NCBI GenBank assembly: GCA_018303575.1
Contig: JAGVXW010000010.1
Span: forward strand, 1-30,091
DNA from: Candidatus Woesearchaeota archaeon
Lineage (GTDB): Archaea; Nanobdellota; Nanobdellia; Woesearchaeales; WJIZ01
Reading direction: 5' to 3'
Length of the DNA stretch: 30,091 bases
Shown: piece after piece, positions 20,826 through 28,006 of the stretch
Layout: every line of letters starts with the position of its first letter
How positions within the stretch are numbered: the stretch's first letter is position 1
Notes under the pieces: model-generated
Seen by the model: the letters and a program-made list of their open reading frames with translations, nothing else
The model's database searches: none
Told to the model about the DNA's origin: nothing
Program-made: the position numbers and the translations under genes

Positions 20826-21464
20826 ATGACCCAAAAGAAAAGAGTGTATGCATACTTCGATGGAAGTAATTTCTACCATTTATGCAAGAAGAACTATGGA
20901 ATCAAAAATGTAGACATTCTTCAACTTTGCAACCTGACAATCAATCAGCTGACAGAAGAGATATTAAAAATAAAGTATTTTAATTCTCCGGTATCTCAAC
21001 AAGCCAATCTCATTGTGTCCAGAATTCAGCAAAGATTCTTTGCGAAAATAAGCAGATTGCCGTTTGTTGAAGTAATTCTCGGGAAGTTGGTGGAAAGGCC
21101 GTTAAACAACATCCATATCAACTGCCCAATATGCAAGCATCAAATGGCGGAAACCCTTAATTGCCCAAAGTGCGGTACGCCGCAAAGGATTGTGGACTGC
21201 AAGAAGACTTCAGAGAAAGGGGTTGATGTAAACATCGCTATAACTATGCTGCTTGATGGGATAGAAAATAAATATGACCAAGTCTTGCTTTTCAGTAGCG
21301 ATGCGGATTTTTCACCAGCTATAAAATACATTAAAAAGATCGGAAAAGAAGTGGTGTATTGCCGTTTTCCACAACCCATCACTAGCGAGCTGCTCCAGGT
21401 TTGTTCAGAAGTGAGAGTGATCCCCAAAGAAGATAGAGAAAACTCCCCTCTTGGTCCCTTTTAG
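20826..21464 (+). CDS. NYN-domain (PIN-like) putative RNase with inserted zinc ribbon
   Basis: The 212-residue protein begins RVYAYFDGSNFYHLC, the NYN/LabA (DUF88) start with acidic D12. It continues with SEKGVDVNIAITMLLD (D134) and LLFSSDADFSPAIKYIK (D159, D161), which complete the metal-binding acidic cluster of PIN-like nucleases. Between the two halves is a zinc ribbon: C100-P-I-C103 and C113-P-K-C116. Cleavage of RNA is expected from the family, the target unknown. The gene is visibly A/T-richer than its neighbours and uses different codons, suggesting recent transfer. NYN proteins occur in RNA decay, antisilencing and defence islands; no defence partner is seen. Confidence 0.85.
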   Translation: MTQKKRVYAYFDGSNFYHLCKKNYGIKNVDILQLCNLTINQLTEEILKIKYFNSPVSQQANLIVSRIQQRFFAKISRLPFVEVILGKLVERPLNNIHINCPICKHQMAETLNCPKCGTPQRIVDCKKTSEKGVDVNIAITMLLDGIENKYDQVLLFSSDADFSPAIKYIKKIGKEVVYCRFPQPITSELLQVCSEVRVIPKEDRENSPLGPF

Positions 21465-21498
21465 GTTACTTGCTATACATTCTGCTACTTGGCTTAGC

Positions 21499-22164
21499 TT
21501 AATCCATAGCCGGGAGCTTGCGCAAAAGATACTGCGCATACCAGAAGTGCTTGCCATAGAACAGATTCTCAGGAGTGAAATCTGGGGAAAGCTCGCTAAA
21601 AATACGCAACAGCTCTTCTCTGCTGTAATAATTCTTCACAATCGCGTGTTCGCTGCCGTCGTCAAGTTTCCGAAGCTTGTAGGTGTTAACGTCGTCCGCT
21701 TTCCGCACGAGTTTTCCGCCGGAGGACGGGTCAAAGTTGTTGTCAGCCAGAAAAACAGGAGCTCCTTCTTTTAAGACTCGGTGGAACTCATTGAAAAATT
21801 CAACGAGCCGTTCTTTAGGAACGTGGGAAAGCCAGAAGTTGGCCATGCCGCCTGAAAATGAGGTATCCGCAAAAGAAAGATGATACGCGTCTTCGGTCTT
21901 AAATTCCACCGGGCAACGATAGGTCTTGGACTTAGCGACAGCTAACGTCTCCTCCACCGCGTCTGTGGCGGTGATTGTAGAGGCGATTTCAGAGAGGGAC
22001 TGCGTCCAATACCCGGTTCCTGCGGCCACCTCCAAAACGTCCGCCCCGGTTAATGCTGTCTTGAGCGCCTCGGCGATTTTCCGCTGTTCTTCTAGGCGAA
22101 CAGGGTCGTCGCGATGGTAAATGCGCTCGTACTCCAGCGCCCGCTTCCGGTAGTAGTCCTCCAC
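21499..22164 (-). CDS. Class I SAM-dependent methyltransferase
   Basis: A 221-residue methyltransferase of the UbiE/COG2226 style. The N-terminal YYRKRALEYERIYHR is common in small-molecule enzymes. Motif I is VLEVAAGTGYWT (43-54), the acidic residue after strand 2 is in ITATDAVEET, and motif post-II is FKTEDAYHLSF. An FLADNNFDPSS stretch follows strand 5, and the C-terminal half is aromatic rich. The start is GTG at 22164, with a TATA-like box 27 nt upstream on this strand. It is convergent with the NYN gene and divergent from ribB. The substrate cannot be read from the sequence. Confidence 0.85.
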   Translation of the reverse strand: MEDYYRKRALEYERIYHRDDPVRLEEQRKIAEALKTALTGADVLEVAAGTGYWTQSLSEIASTITATDAVEETLAVAKSKTYRCPVEFKTEDAYHLSFADTSFSGGMANFWLSHVPKERLVEFFNEFHRVLKEGAPVFLADNNFDPSSGGKLVRKADDVNTYKLRKLDDGSEHAIVKNYYSREELLRIFSELSPDFTPENLFYGKHFWYAQYLLRKLPAMD

Positions 22165-22187
22165 GCGGCTTGCAAGGAGTGGAATGT

Positions 22188-22197
22188 TAATAAATTT
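22188..22197 (-). promoter_or_regulatory. TATA box of the methyltransferase gene
   Basis: AAATTTATTA on the minus strand, about 27 nt before the GTG at 22164. Confidence 0.55.
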
Positions 22198-22240
22198 GCC
22201 GATGGCCAGCCTACTCTTCCCTAAGTATCGCCACCGCCAG

Positions 22241-22250
22241 CTTTTTAAAG
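22241..22250 (+). promoter_or_regulatory. TATA box of ribB
   Basis: CTTTTTAAAG, centred 26 nt before the ATG at 22272; leaderless. Confidence 0.7.
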
Positions 22251-22271
22251 CTCCCGGGATTCAGCACGGCG

Positions 22272-22877
22272 ATGGTTCAACGCGCGCTGAAAGATCTGAA
22301 GGATGGCCGGTTCGTTATCATTGTGGACGACGAGGGCCGCGAGAATGAGGGCGATCTCGTCATGGCCGCGCAATTCTGCTCTCCTGAGAAAGTGAACTTC
22401 ATGCTGAAGCACGCGAAGGGCCTCATCTGTGTTCCCATCACGGAAAAGCGCGCCAAGCAGCTCCTGCTCCCGAGGATGGTGCCTGACTCGCAGAACACGG
22501 AAGTGACGCAATGCAAGTTCACCGTCTCTGTCGACTTCAAAAAAGGCACCACTACCGGCATCAGCGCCAAGGACAGGAGCGCCACGATCCAAGCGTTGTC
22601 TCATCTGAAGTCAAAGTCGGATGATTTCTCCCGTCCCGGCCATGTCTTCCCTCTGGTCGCCGAAGAAGGCGGGGTGCTCAAGCGTGACGGCCACACGGAA
22701 GCGGTCATTGATTTGCTGAAACTCGCTTCGCTGAAGGAGATTGGTGTGCTCTGCGAGATCCTGAACGAGGAAGGAAATGCCGCAGCAAGGGGGGAGCTTG
22801 AGCTCTTCGCGAAAAGCTACGGCTTCTCAATCCTCTCCATCAAAGACCTCATCGCATTCCGGAGGGAGCATGAGTAA
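22272..22877 (+). CDS. ribB: 3,4-dihydroxy-2-butanone 4-phosphate synthase
   Basis: Converts ribulose 5-phosphate to dihydroxybutanone phosphate plus formate, the four-carbon precursor of riboflavin. The 201-residue stand-alone enzyme has the acidic Mg2+/substrate loop DDEGRENEGD (19-28), SRPGHVFPLVAEEGGVLKRD and GHTEAVIDLLKLA. No GTP cyclohydrolase II domain is fused, as in archaea generally. It works in the same pathway as ribD at 19596. The start of the broken phosphorylase gene overlaps its 3' end by eight bases, so the two were probably one transcript. Confidence 0.95.
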   Translation: MVQRALKDLKDGRFVIIVDDEGRENEGDLVMAAQFCSPEKVNFMLKHAKGLICVPITEKRAKQLLLPRMVPDSQNTEVTQCKFTVSVDFKKGTTTGISAKDRSATIQALSHLKSKSDDFSRPGHVFPLVAEEGGVLKRDGHTEAVIDLLKLASLKEIGVLCEILNEEGNAAARGELELFAKSYGFSILSIKDLIAFRREHE

Positions 22878-23662
22878 GACCGCGATTATTCTAGGAAACC
22901 GTTATCCGGGAGCGCTTTTGGAAGATTATGAGCAGAAAATCGTCAAAACTGTGTATGGCAATGTCCTGCTGTATGTCAAAGGCAAGAGCGTCATCCTCCT
23001 CCGCCACGCGAAAGGGAATATTCCTCCGCACCGCGTCAACCATAAAGCGAACATCTGCGCGCTGAACGTGGAAGGGGTGGAGAAAGTGTTTGCGTTTGAT
23101 TCTGTTGCGTCGCTGAACCCAAAATTGAGGCCGGGCTCCGTCGTGCTTGTGACTGATTATGTCAAAAACCACCAGCTAATCTCATTTCATTCGATTCTCC
23201 CTTTGGGATAAAGCTGGTGGCGTGTTTGCACGCCATTTGACGAGCGGGTGGTTTTTGAGCATGCTCGGAAATCGCTCGCTTACCCTACGCTGAAGCGGTA
23301 TGGCTTGCGCTTCGGCGATTTCCGACATGTCAATTTCTCAGACGAAAGCTTTTCTGACATGGAATTCAGGAAAATCGCTCCAGGCTTTTCTCAGTCGCTG
23401 CAAAAAGAGATTTTAGGGGCTGGAAAAAAAGTGAAGGTTGCAATAAGAAAGGGGGTCTATGTCCAGATCAAAGGCCCGAGACTGCAAACGAGCGCCGAGA
23501 CCAAAGTCCTCAAAGGGTGGGGTAATATAGTAGGCATGGCGCTCGGGACAGGCCACGCTCGCAAGGGAGATCGGATTGCCCTATGCTTGTGTTTGTGGGG
23601 TAGAGCCGGTAAAAAGCCTCGCCAAAATGGAGAGGCTGGCCCGGCTTTTGCTCAAGGCATGA
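22870..23662 (+). pseudogene. Broken purine nucleoside / methylthioadenosine phosphorylase
   Basis: The family's N-terminal half is clear: AIILGNRYPGALLEDYE, LLRHAKGNIPPHRVNHKANI, VEKVFAFDSVASLNPKLRPG. In-frame TAA at 23209 stops it. The same frame then resumes with HVNFSD and GVYVQIKGPRLQTSAETKVL, the phosphate/substrate loop. After GMALG (near 23545) the homologous sequence moves to another frame: QATLAREIGLPYACVC, then the end at 23662. Between ISFH and HVNFSD there are roughly 100 more bases than in normal family members, and this stretch is full of inverted repeats. At least two lesions mean no normal enzyme, unless these are assembly errors. Confidence 0.8.
23164..23325. repeat. Nested inverted repeats inside the broken phosphorylase gene
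   Basis: Outer pair AAAAACCACC (23164-23173) with GGTGGTTTTT (23247-23256); inner CCACCAGCT (23169-23177) with AGCTGGTGG (23212-23220); hairpin TGGCGTG/CACGCCA (23218-23235); and TCGGAAATCGC (23265-23275) with GCGATTTCCGA (23315-23325). All are perfect. They fall on the segment that looks inserted. Confidence 0.65.
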
Positions 23663-23670
23663 ATCGGCAT

Positions 23671-23680
23671 CTTTAAATGA
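23671..23680 (+). promoter_or_regulatory. TATA box of truD
   Basis: CTTTAAATGA, centred 26 nt before the ATG at 23702; leaderless. Confidence 0.7.
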
Positions 23681-23701
23681 ACCTCCGTTTTTCTGTGGAG
23701 C

Positions 23702-24829
23702 ATGTACCAGCTCAAGCGGCTTCCGGAGGATTTTGTCGTCAGGGAAGTGATGCCCCTCTCCCCCAATCCAAAGGGAAAGTTTGCGTATGCGCTTCTCAGG
23801 AAAAAGAACTGGTCGACGCCGGATGCGCTCACGGCGATCGCGAAGGCGCTGGATCTTCCGCGCGACAAGGTGAAGGCCGCCGGCATGAAAGACAGGAGCG
23901 GCATCTCAGAGCAATATGTCTCTGTCCTGGGCGCTAGGAAGGAACAGCTTGAGAAACTGGATATTCGCGACCTGAAGCTTGCTTTTGTTGGCTACGGCGA
24001 TGAACCTTTGGGACTGGCGCAACATGAAGCCAACGCGTTTGAAATTGTTGTCAGAAATCTGGACAAGCCGCTCAAACTTATCTCGTGGCTCTGCAATTAC
24101 TATGACAGCCAGCGCTTTGGCGGAATCAGGCCGAACACGCATCTCATTGGTGAAGCGCTATTGAAAAGAGATTTTGAGGGGGCAATGAGGCTGCTCTTGA
24201 CGGGAGTCTATCCTTCCGAACCGAAAGGCCATGCTGCCGCCAGGAAATACCTTTCCCGGAAATGGGGAAAGTGGTTCGTCTCCGACATTCCAGTTGTTCT
24301 CAGGACAGAGCGCGCTGTCGTGAAGCACCTCCTCGACAATCCCGGTGATTATCCGGGCGCGTTCTGGCAGATTCCCCGGCAAATCTCGACGCTCTACATT
24401 CACGCATATCAATCCTTCCTCTTCAACGAAATCCTGGCGGCATATGTAGCTAAGATTGGAAAAGAGGCCTGGTCTAAAGGCATCACCGGAGAATTGCCGC
24501 TCGTCGACAGGGAGCTTCCAGCCAAGATTCCGCTTGTCGGCTATGATTACGACCCAAAGAAAGACCAGGTTGCTGAAATCACGAGAACAATATTGGAGAA
24601 ACACCGATTGAATCCAAGGATATTCGAATTCGGGGAGCTTCCCTTCCTCAGTTCCCGCACGATTTACCGTCCGGCGACCATCAAGCTGAATCTAAAATTA
24701 TCAGACTCTCAGGAAGACATGTTGAATCCGGGCAAGCTGATGCAGACCGTTTCCTTCACGTTGCCGAAAGGGAGCTATGCGACGCTGGTGATTGAGGCGA
24801 TGTATCGGCTGTCGAAGAAGGAGCAGTAA
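23702..24829 (+). CDS. truD: tRNA pseudouridine synthase TruD (Pus7 family)
   Basis: Makes pseudouridine 13 in tRNAs; archaeal and eukaryotic relatives also act at other sites. The family start is LKRLPEDFVVREV. The catalytic aspartate is D64 in KAAGMKDRSGISEQ, and NYYDSQRFGGIRPNTHLIGE contains the conserved substrate-binding segment. The TRUD insertion domain spans about 160-300, and the C-terminal motif SFTLPKGSYATLVIEAMYR closes the catalytic domain. At 375 residues it is of normal length. It has its own TATA box; argS follows after 33 bp with a separate box. Confidence 0.95.
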   Translation: MYQLKRLPEDFVVREVMPLSPNPKGKFAYALLRKKNWSTPDALTAIAKALDLPRDKVKAAGMKDRSGISEQYVSVLGARKEQLEKLDIRDLKLAFVGYGDEPLGLAQHEANAFEIVVRNLDKPLKLISWLCNYYDSQRFGGIRPNTHLIGEALLKRDFEGAMRLLLTGVYPSEPKGHAAARKYLSRKWGKWFVSDIPVVLRTERAVVKHLLDNPGDYPGAFWQIPRQISTLYIHAYQSFLFNEILAAYVAKIGKEAWSKGITGELPLVDRELPAKIPLVGYDYDPKKDQVAEITRTILEKHRLNPRIFEFGELPFLSSRTIYRPATIKLNLKLSDSQEDMLNPGKLMQTVSFTLPKGSYATLVIEAMYRLSKKEQ

Positions 24830-24830
24830 G

Positions 24831-24840
24831 CTTATTAAAT
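24831..24840 (+). promoter_or_regulatory. TATA box of argS
   Basis: CTTATTAAAT, immediately after the truD stop and centred 27 nt before the ATG at 24863. Confidence 0.65.
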
Positions 24841-24862
24841 CTCATCTATTCTGGCCTTTGGT

Positions 24863-26521
24863 ATGGATTATCGACAGAAGATCGAGCAGCTCATCCGCAA
24901 GCACGTGCCGGAAGGCGACATCCAGCTCACCGTGCCGCCGGACTCAATGGGAGACTTCGCCCTGCCTTGCTTTCCCTTCGCAAAGGTGTTGAAGAAGAGC
25001 CCGCTCCAGATTGCAGAAGAGTTACAGAAGAAGCTCAAGGCCGACTTCATCGAAAAGACCGAAGTCAAGGGCGGGTATCTTAACATCTTCGTGAGCAGGC
25101 AGGATTTTGTCCAGGACATCCTCAAGAAAGTCCTGAAGGAAGGCAAAGAGTTTGGCAGGGGCAAGCCGGAAAAGACGAGGGTCATGGTCGAGTTCTCGCA
25201 GGCCAACACGCATAAAGCCTTCCACGTCGGCCACATCCGCGGCACAAGCCTGGGAGAGAGCCTTGCGAGAATCCTCGAATTTGGAGGAAAGCATGTCGTC
25301 CGCGTCAACTATCAGGGCGACACCGGCATGCATGTCGCGAAATGGCTGTGGTGCTATCAGAAGTTCCATCCGAAGGCGGCAATCAAGAAGGATGAGGCCT
25401 GGTTCGCCTCCATTTATGTCGAGGCCGTGAAAAAATTGGCTGAGCATCCGGAATTCGAGCCGGATGTGGAAGAGCTCAACCGGAAGCTCGACGTGAGGGA
25501 CAAGAGCATCCTTGAGATCTGGCAGAAGACGAGAAAAACGTGCCTGGAATCTTTAGAATCCATTTACACAGAACTCAACACGCGCTTCGACCATTATTTC
25601 TTCGAGTCTGAGATGGAGGAGCCAGCGAAGAAGATCTCGCGCGAGCTCGCGGAAAAAGGCATCGCCGAAATCTCGGACGGCGCGACGATCATTCGGCTCG
25701 ACAAATACAATCTCGGCGTCTGGGTTCTCTTGCGAAAGGATGGCACCGTCCTCTACTCATCGAAGGACATCGCCTTGGCCCAGGAGAAGTTCACCACGCA
25801 CAAGATTGATGTTTCCGTCTATGTTGTGGGCAAGGAGCAGGAGATGCACATCATGCAGCTTTTCAAAACCTTAGAGCTGATGGGCTTCAAGCAGGCGAAG
25901 GACTGCGTGTATGTGCCTGTGAGCCTCGTGAAGCTGCCCGCAGGAAGGATGAGCTCCAGGACAGGAGAGAACATCCTCTACTCCGAGTTCAAGAATGAGT
26001 TAATTGAAGAGGCTTCGCAGGAAGTGAAGAAGAGGTTCAAGGTGAGCGAGGAAGAGGCCGACAAAAGAGCGCTCGCCATCGCTGTCGCGGCCATGAAATA
26101 TGCCATGCTCAAGCAGCACCCGAACAAGGAAATCATCTTCAGGAAGGAAGAATCGATGCGTTTCGAAGGCGACACCGGCCCCTATCTCCTGTATTCTTAC
26201 GCGAGAGCCGCGTCCATCCTGAGAAAGGCCGCGAAGCCCGGGAAGCTGGTGATGCCCGCCCTGCATGAGAAGGAAATTGCGCTCTCAAAATGCATTGGCG
26301 AGTTCCCGGAGAAAGTTGGCCAGGCAGCCCGGCAGATGTGTCCCTCCATCCTCGCCAATTACGCGTACACCCTTGCCCAGGTCTTTAACGAGTTCTACAC
26401 GGAGTGCAAAGTCATCGGCGCCAAGGAAGAGCCCTTCCGCCTCGCGCTTGTTGAGGCATTTAAGATGATCCTGGGAAGCTCCTTGAATCTGCTTGGGATT
26501 GAAGTGCTTGAAGAGATGTAG
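24863..26521 (+). CDS. argS: Arginyl-tRNA synthetase
   Basis: Class I synthetase charging tRNA-Arg, 552 residues. The N-terminal Add-1 domain (about 1-90) recognises the tRNA D-loop. The catalytic core starts VEFSQANTHKAFHVGHIRGT with HIGH-equivalent H121-V-G-H124. The KMSKS-equivalent loop is LPAGRMSSRTGENI, lacking the second lysine as typical ArgS do. The C-terminal DALR anticodon-binding domain covers about 440-552, with YARAASILRKA at its boundary. Its TAG abuts the stop codon of the convergent zinc-ribbon ORF without a spare base. Confidence 0.96.
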   Translation: MDYRQKIEQLIRKHVPEGDIQLTVPPDSMGDFALPCFPFAKVLKKSPLQIAEELQKKLKADFIEKTEVKGGYLNIFVSRQDFVQDILKKVLKEGKEFGRGKPEKTRVMVEFSQANTHKAFHVGHIRGTSLGESLARILEFGGKHVVRVNYQGDTGMHVAKWLWCYQKFHPKAAIKKDEAWFASIYVEAVKKLAEHPEFEPDVEELNRKLDVRDKSILEIWQKTRKTCLESLESIYTELNTRFDHYFFESEMEEPAKKISRELAEKGIAEISDGATIIRLDKYNLGVWVLLRKDGTVLYSSKDIALAQEKFTTHKIDVSVYVVGKEQEMHIMQLFKTLELMGFKQAKDCVYVPVSLVKLPAGRMSSRTGENILYSEFKNELIEEASQEVKKRFKVSEEEADKRALAIAVAAMKYAMLKQHPNKEIIFRKEESMRFEGDTGPYLLYSYARAASILRKAAKPGKLVMPALHEKEIALSKCIGEFPEKVGQAARQMCPSILANYAYTLAQVFNEFYTECKVIGAKEEPFRLALVEAFKMILGSSLNLLGIEVLEEM

Positions 26522-26602
26522 TCAGAACTCAGCGCCGCACATCGGGCAGAACGGGTCGTCCTCTTCCGGCTCGTATCCGCACTCCTTGCAGGCTTTTTTC
26601 AT
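26522..26602 (-). CDS. 26-residue zinc-ribbon microprotein
   Basis: The minus strand encodes MKKACKECGYEPEEDDPFCP followed by MCGAEF, a complete minimal zinc ribbon with two knuckles (C5-x2-C8 and C19-x2-C22) and nothing else. The ATG at 26602 lies 25 nt from a good TATA box (26621-26632), so it should be made from a leaderless mRNA. Its stop touches the argS stop. Although tiny, the paired knuckles, promoter and exact boundaries support a real gene. Similar stand-alone ribbons are known in archaea but their roles are mostly undefined; RNA or protein contact is a guess. Confidence 0.7.
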   Translation of the reverse strand: MKKACKECGYEPEEDDPFCPMCGAEF

Positions 26603-26620
26603 GGCTTTTTCGCAGACGGG

Positions 26621-26632
26621 AATATATTTAAA
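26621..26632. promoter_or_regulatory. Shared TATA box for two divergent genes
   Basis: AATATATTTAAA on plus, centred 26-27 nt before the ATG at 26654; on minus TTTAAATATATT, centred 25-26 nt before the ATG at 26602. The two start codons are 51 bp apart and no other A/T box lies between them. Confidence 0.7.
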
Positions 26633-26653
26633 CCTATCGCCGCTTCATCGTTC

Positions 26654-27358
26654 ATGCTTCGGCAATTGAGGAAGGACTTGCGCGCGTCCGCCAGCGCGGA
26701 GAAAGCGAAAGTCCTGGCGCGGTTCTTCAAGACAGGAAAAGGGGAGTATGGGGAAGGCGATGTCTTTCTCGGGGTCATGGTTCCCGAAACAAGAAAAGTC
26801 GCTAAAAAATATGCTGGACTCCCGCTGAACAGCATCAACGAACTCTTGAAGAGCGAAATTCATGAAGAGCGCCTCGCTTCCCTCCTGATTCTCGTTGAAA
26901 AATACAAGGAATCTCAAGATAAGGTGATGCGATTCTACTTAAGGAACGCGAAGCATGTCAACAACTGGGACTTGGTTGACCTCTCAGCGCCCAATATTCT
27001 CGGAGCGTATCTCTTGGAAAACAAAAAAGAGAGAAAAATCTTAGATACACTCGCGAAATCAGGAAACCTCTGGGAAAGAAGGATCGCTATTGTCGCTACA
27101 TACGCCTTAATAAGGAACCAGGAATACGAAGAAACGTTCAACATCGCTGAAATATTGTTGAAAGACAGGCACGATCTCATCCATAAGGCCGTCGGCTGGA
27201 TGCTCAGGGAAGTCGGGAAAAGAGATGAGAAAGCTGAAGAGGCCTTTCTCAAGAAGCATTACAAGGTGATGCCGAAGACAATGCTAAGATATGCGATCGA
27301 AAGGTTCAGTGAAAAAAAGAGAAAAGAGTATCTTATAAATAGCACTAAAGCTTATTAA
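26654..27358 (+). CDS. AlkD-like DNA alkylation repair HEAT protein
   Basis: The 234-residue all-helical protein belongs to the DNA_alkylation (PF08713) family of HEAT-like DNA glycosylases. Diagnostic stretches are NNWDLVDLSAPNILG, LWERRIAIVATYALI, HDLIHKAVGWMLREVGKRD and MPKTMLRYAIERFS. In AlkD-type enzymes a Trp, an Asp and an Arg near these motifs line the groove that excises 3- and 7-alkylated purines. The Trp and Asp are visible in NNWDLVD and the Arg in WERR. It sits within 13 kb of ogt, but no shared operon is seen. It shares a TATA box with the zinc-ribbon ORF. Confidence 0.88.
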   Translation: MLRQLRKDLRASASAEKAKVLARFFKTGKGEYGEGDVFLGVMVPETRKVAKKYAGLPLNSINELLKSEIHEERLASLLILVEKYKESQDKVMRFYLRNAKHVNNWDLVDLSAPNILGAYLLENKKERKILDTLAKSGNLWERRIAIVATYALIRNQEYEETFNIAEILLKDRHDLIHKAVGWMLREVGKRDEKAEEAFLKKHYKVMPKTMLRYAIERFSEKKRKEYLINSTKAY

Positions 27359-27360
27359 GC
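27351..27360 (+). promoter_or_regulatory. TATA-like box of the unknown gene at 27383
   Basis: CTTATTAAGC, centred about 27 nt before the ATG; nearly the same sequence as the argS box. CTTATAAATAG at 27330-27340 is an alternative, too far for a leaderless start. Confidence 0.5.
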
Positions 27361-27382
27361 CATCTGCATTCTCGACGGCAAT

Positions 27383-27964
27383 ATGACACAAGAAAGAAGC
27401 CTCGCGTTGGGGGAAGGAGAACATGCCCTCATGCCAAGAAACGCCTCTCCGTTAGAGGCAATGCATCCTGATGGGCTTGTTGCCAAAATCTCTGGAGAAG
27501 ACGCGCCCCAGTATCACGTCGCGACACAAGAAGGGAACCTGAGAGCCAGCCGCATGGTTGTGGGGAGGTTTGGCCTCGTGGGATATATTGAGTTTAATCC
27601 CTATGGAGATAGCGAGGGGCGGATTCATCTCGATGCCTACCTTTTAGTTCCCGATACACTTTGGGCTGCATTAGGGAGTGTAACGGGCTTCCAAGAGCTT
27701 TTCAAAGCAAGACATTTAAACCCAATAGAGGGAGGTGGACCCTACCCTCTCGAACTGGGAAACCAGGGGGGGAGCTATCAATCCTGGTATTTCTGCGATA
27801 TCGCGCTTCCCGGCTCAATTCCAGAAGATGTTGAAGACTCTTTACAACATCTCATAAAGAAGATGATAACCTTCGAAAGGGAGTTGGACGTTATGGGGGC
27901 AAGACCTCCAAACAAAACAGCGCTTCCACGCTTGTCAAATTCAGCACCAAATTCACCTCTCTAA
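27383..27964 (+). CDS. Unrecognised protein
   Basis: I do not recognise this 193-residue soluble protein. It has a polar N-terminal 25-residue tail, then a segment rich in beta strands and glycine: GLVGYIEFNPYGDSEGRIHL and LDAYLLVPDTLWAALGSV. Next comes a glycine/tyrosine-rich QGGSYQSWYFCDIALPGSIP, a helix (DVEDSLQHLIKKMITFEREL) and a proline/asparagine-rich end. No signal peptide, membrane helix or catalytic motif is evident. It has a TATA-like box 27 nt upstream and lies 24 bp after the AlkD-like gene; the two could also be co-transcribed. Confidence 0.65.
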   Translation: MTQERSLALGEGEHALMPRNASPLEAMHPDGLVAKISGEDAPQYHVATQEGNLRASRMVVGRFGLVGYIEFNPYGDSEGRIHLDAYLLVPDTLWAALGSVTGFQELFKARHLNPIEGGGPYPLELGNQGGSYQSWYFCDIALPGSIPEDVEDSLQHLIKKMITFERELDVMGARPPNKTALPRLSNSAPNSPL

Positions 27965-27977
27965 TTCTGTGCTAAGG

Positions 27978-27985
27978 TTTAAATA
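27978..27985 (+). promoter_or_regulatory. TATA box of the CBS-domain transporter gene
   Basis: TTTAAATA, centred 25-26 nt before the ATG at 28007; the same core as at 170-177. Confidence 0.75.
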
Positions 27986-28006
27986 GCTCCAAACGATAAG
28001 CCCCCC

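Noticed and set aside
23248..23676. A separate gene for the second part of the phosphorylase
   Set aside because: It is in the same frame as the first part after one TAA and carries only the middle of the family fold; best treated as one broken gene.
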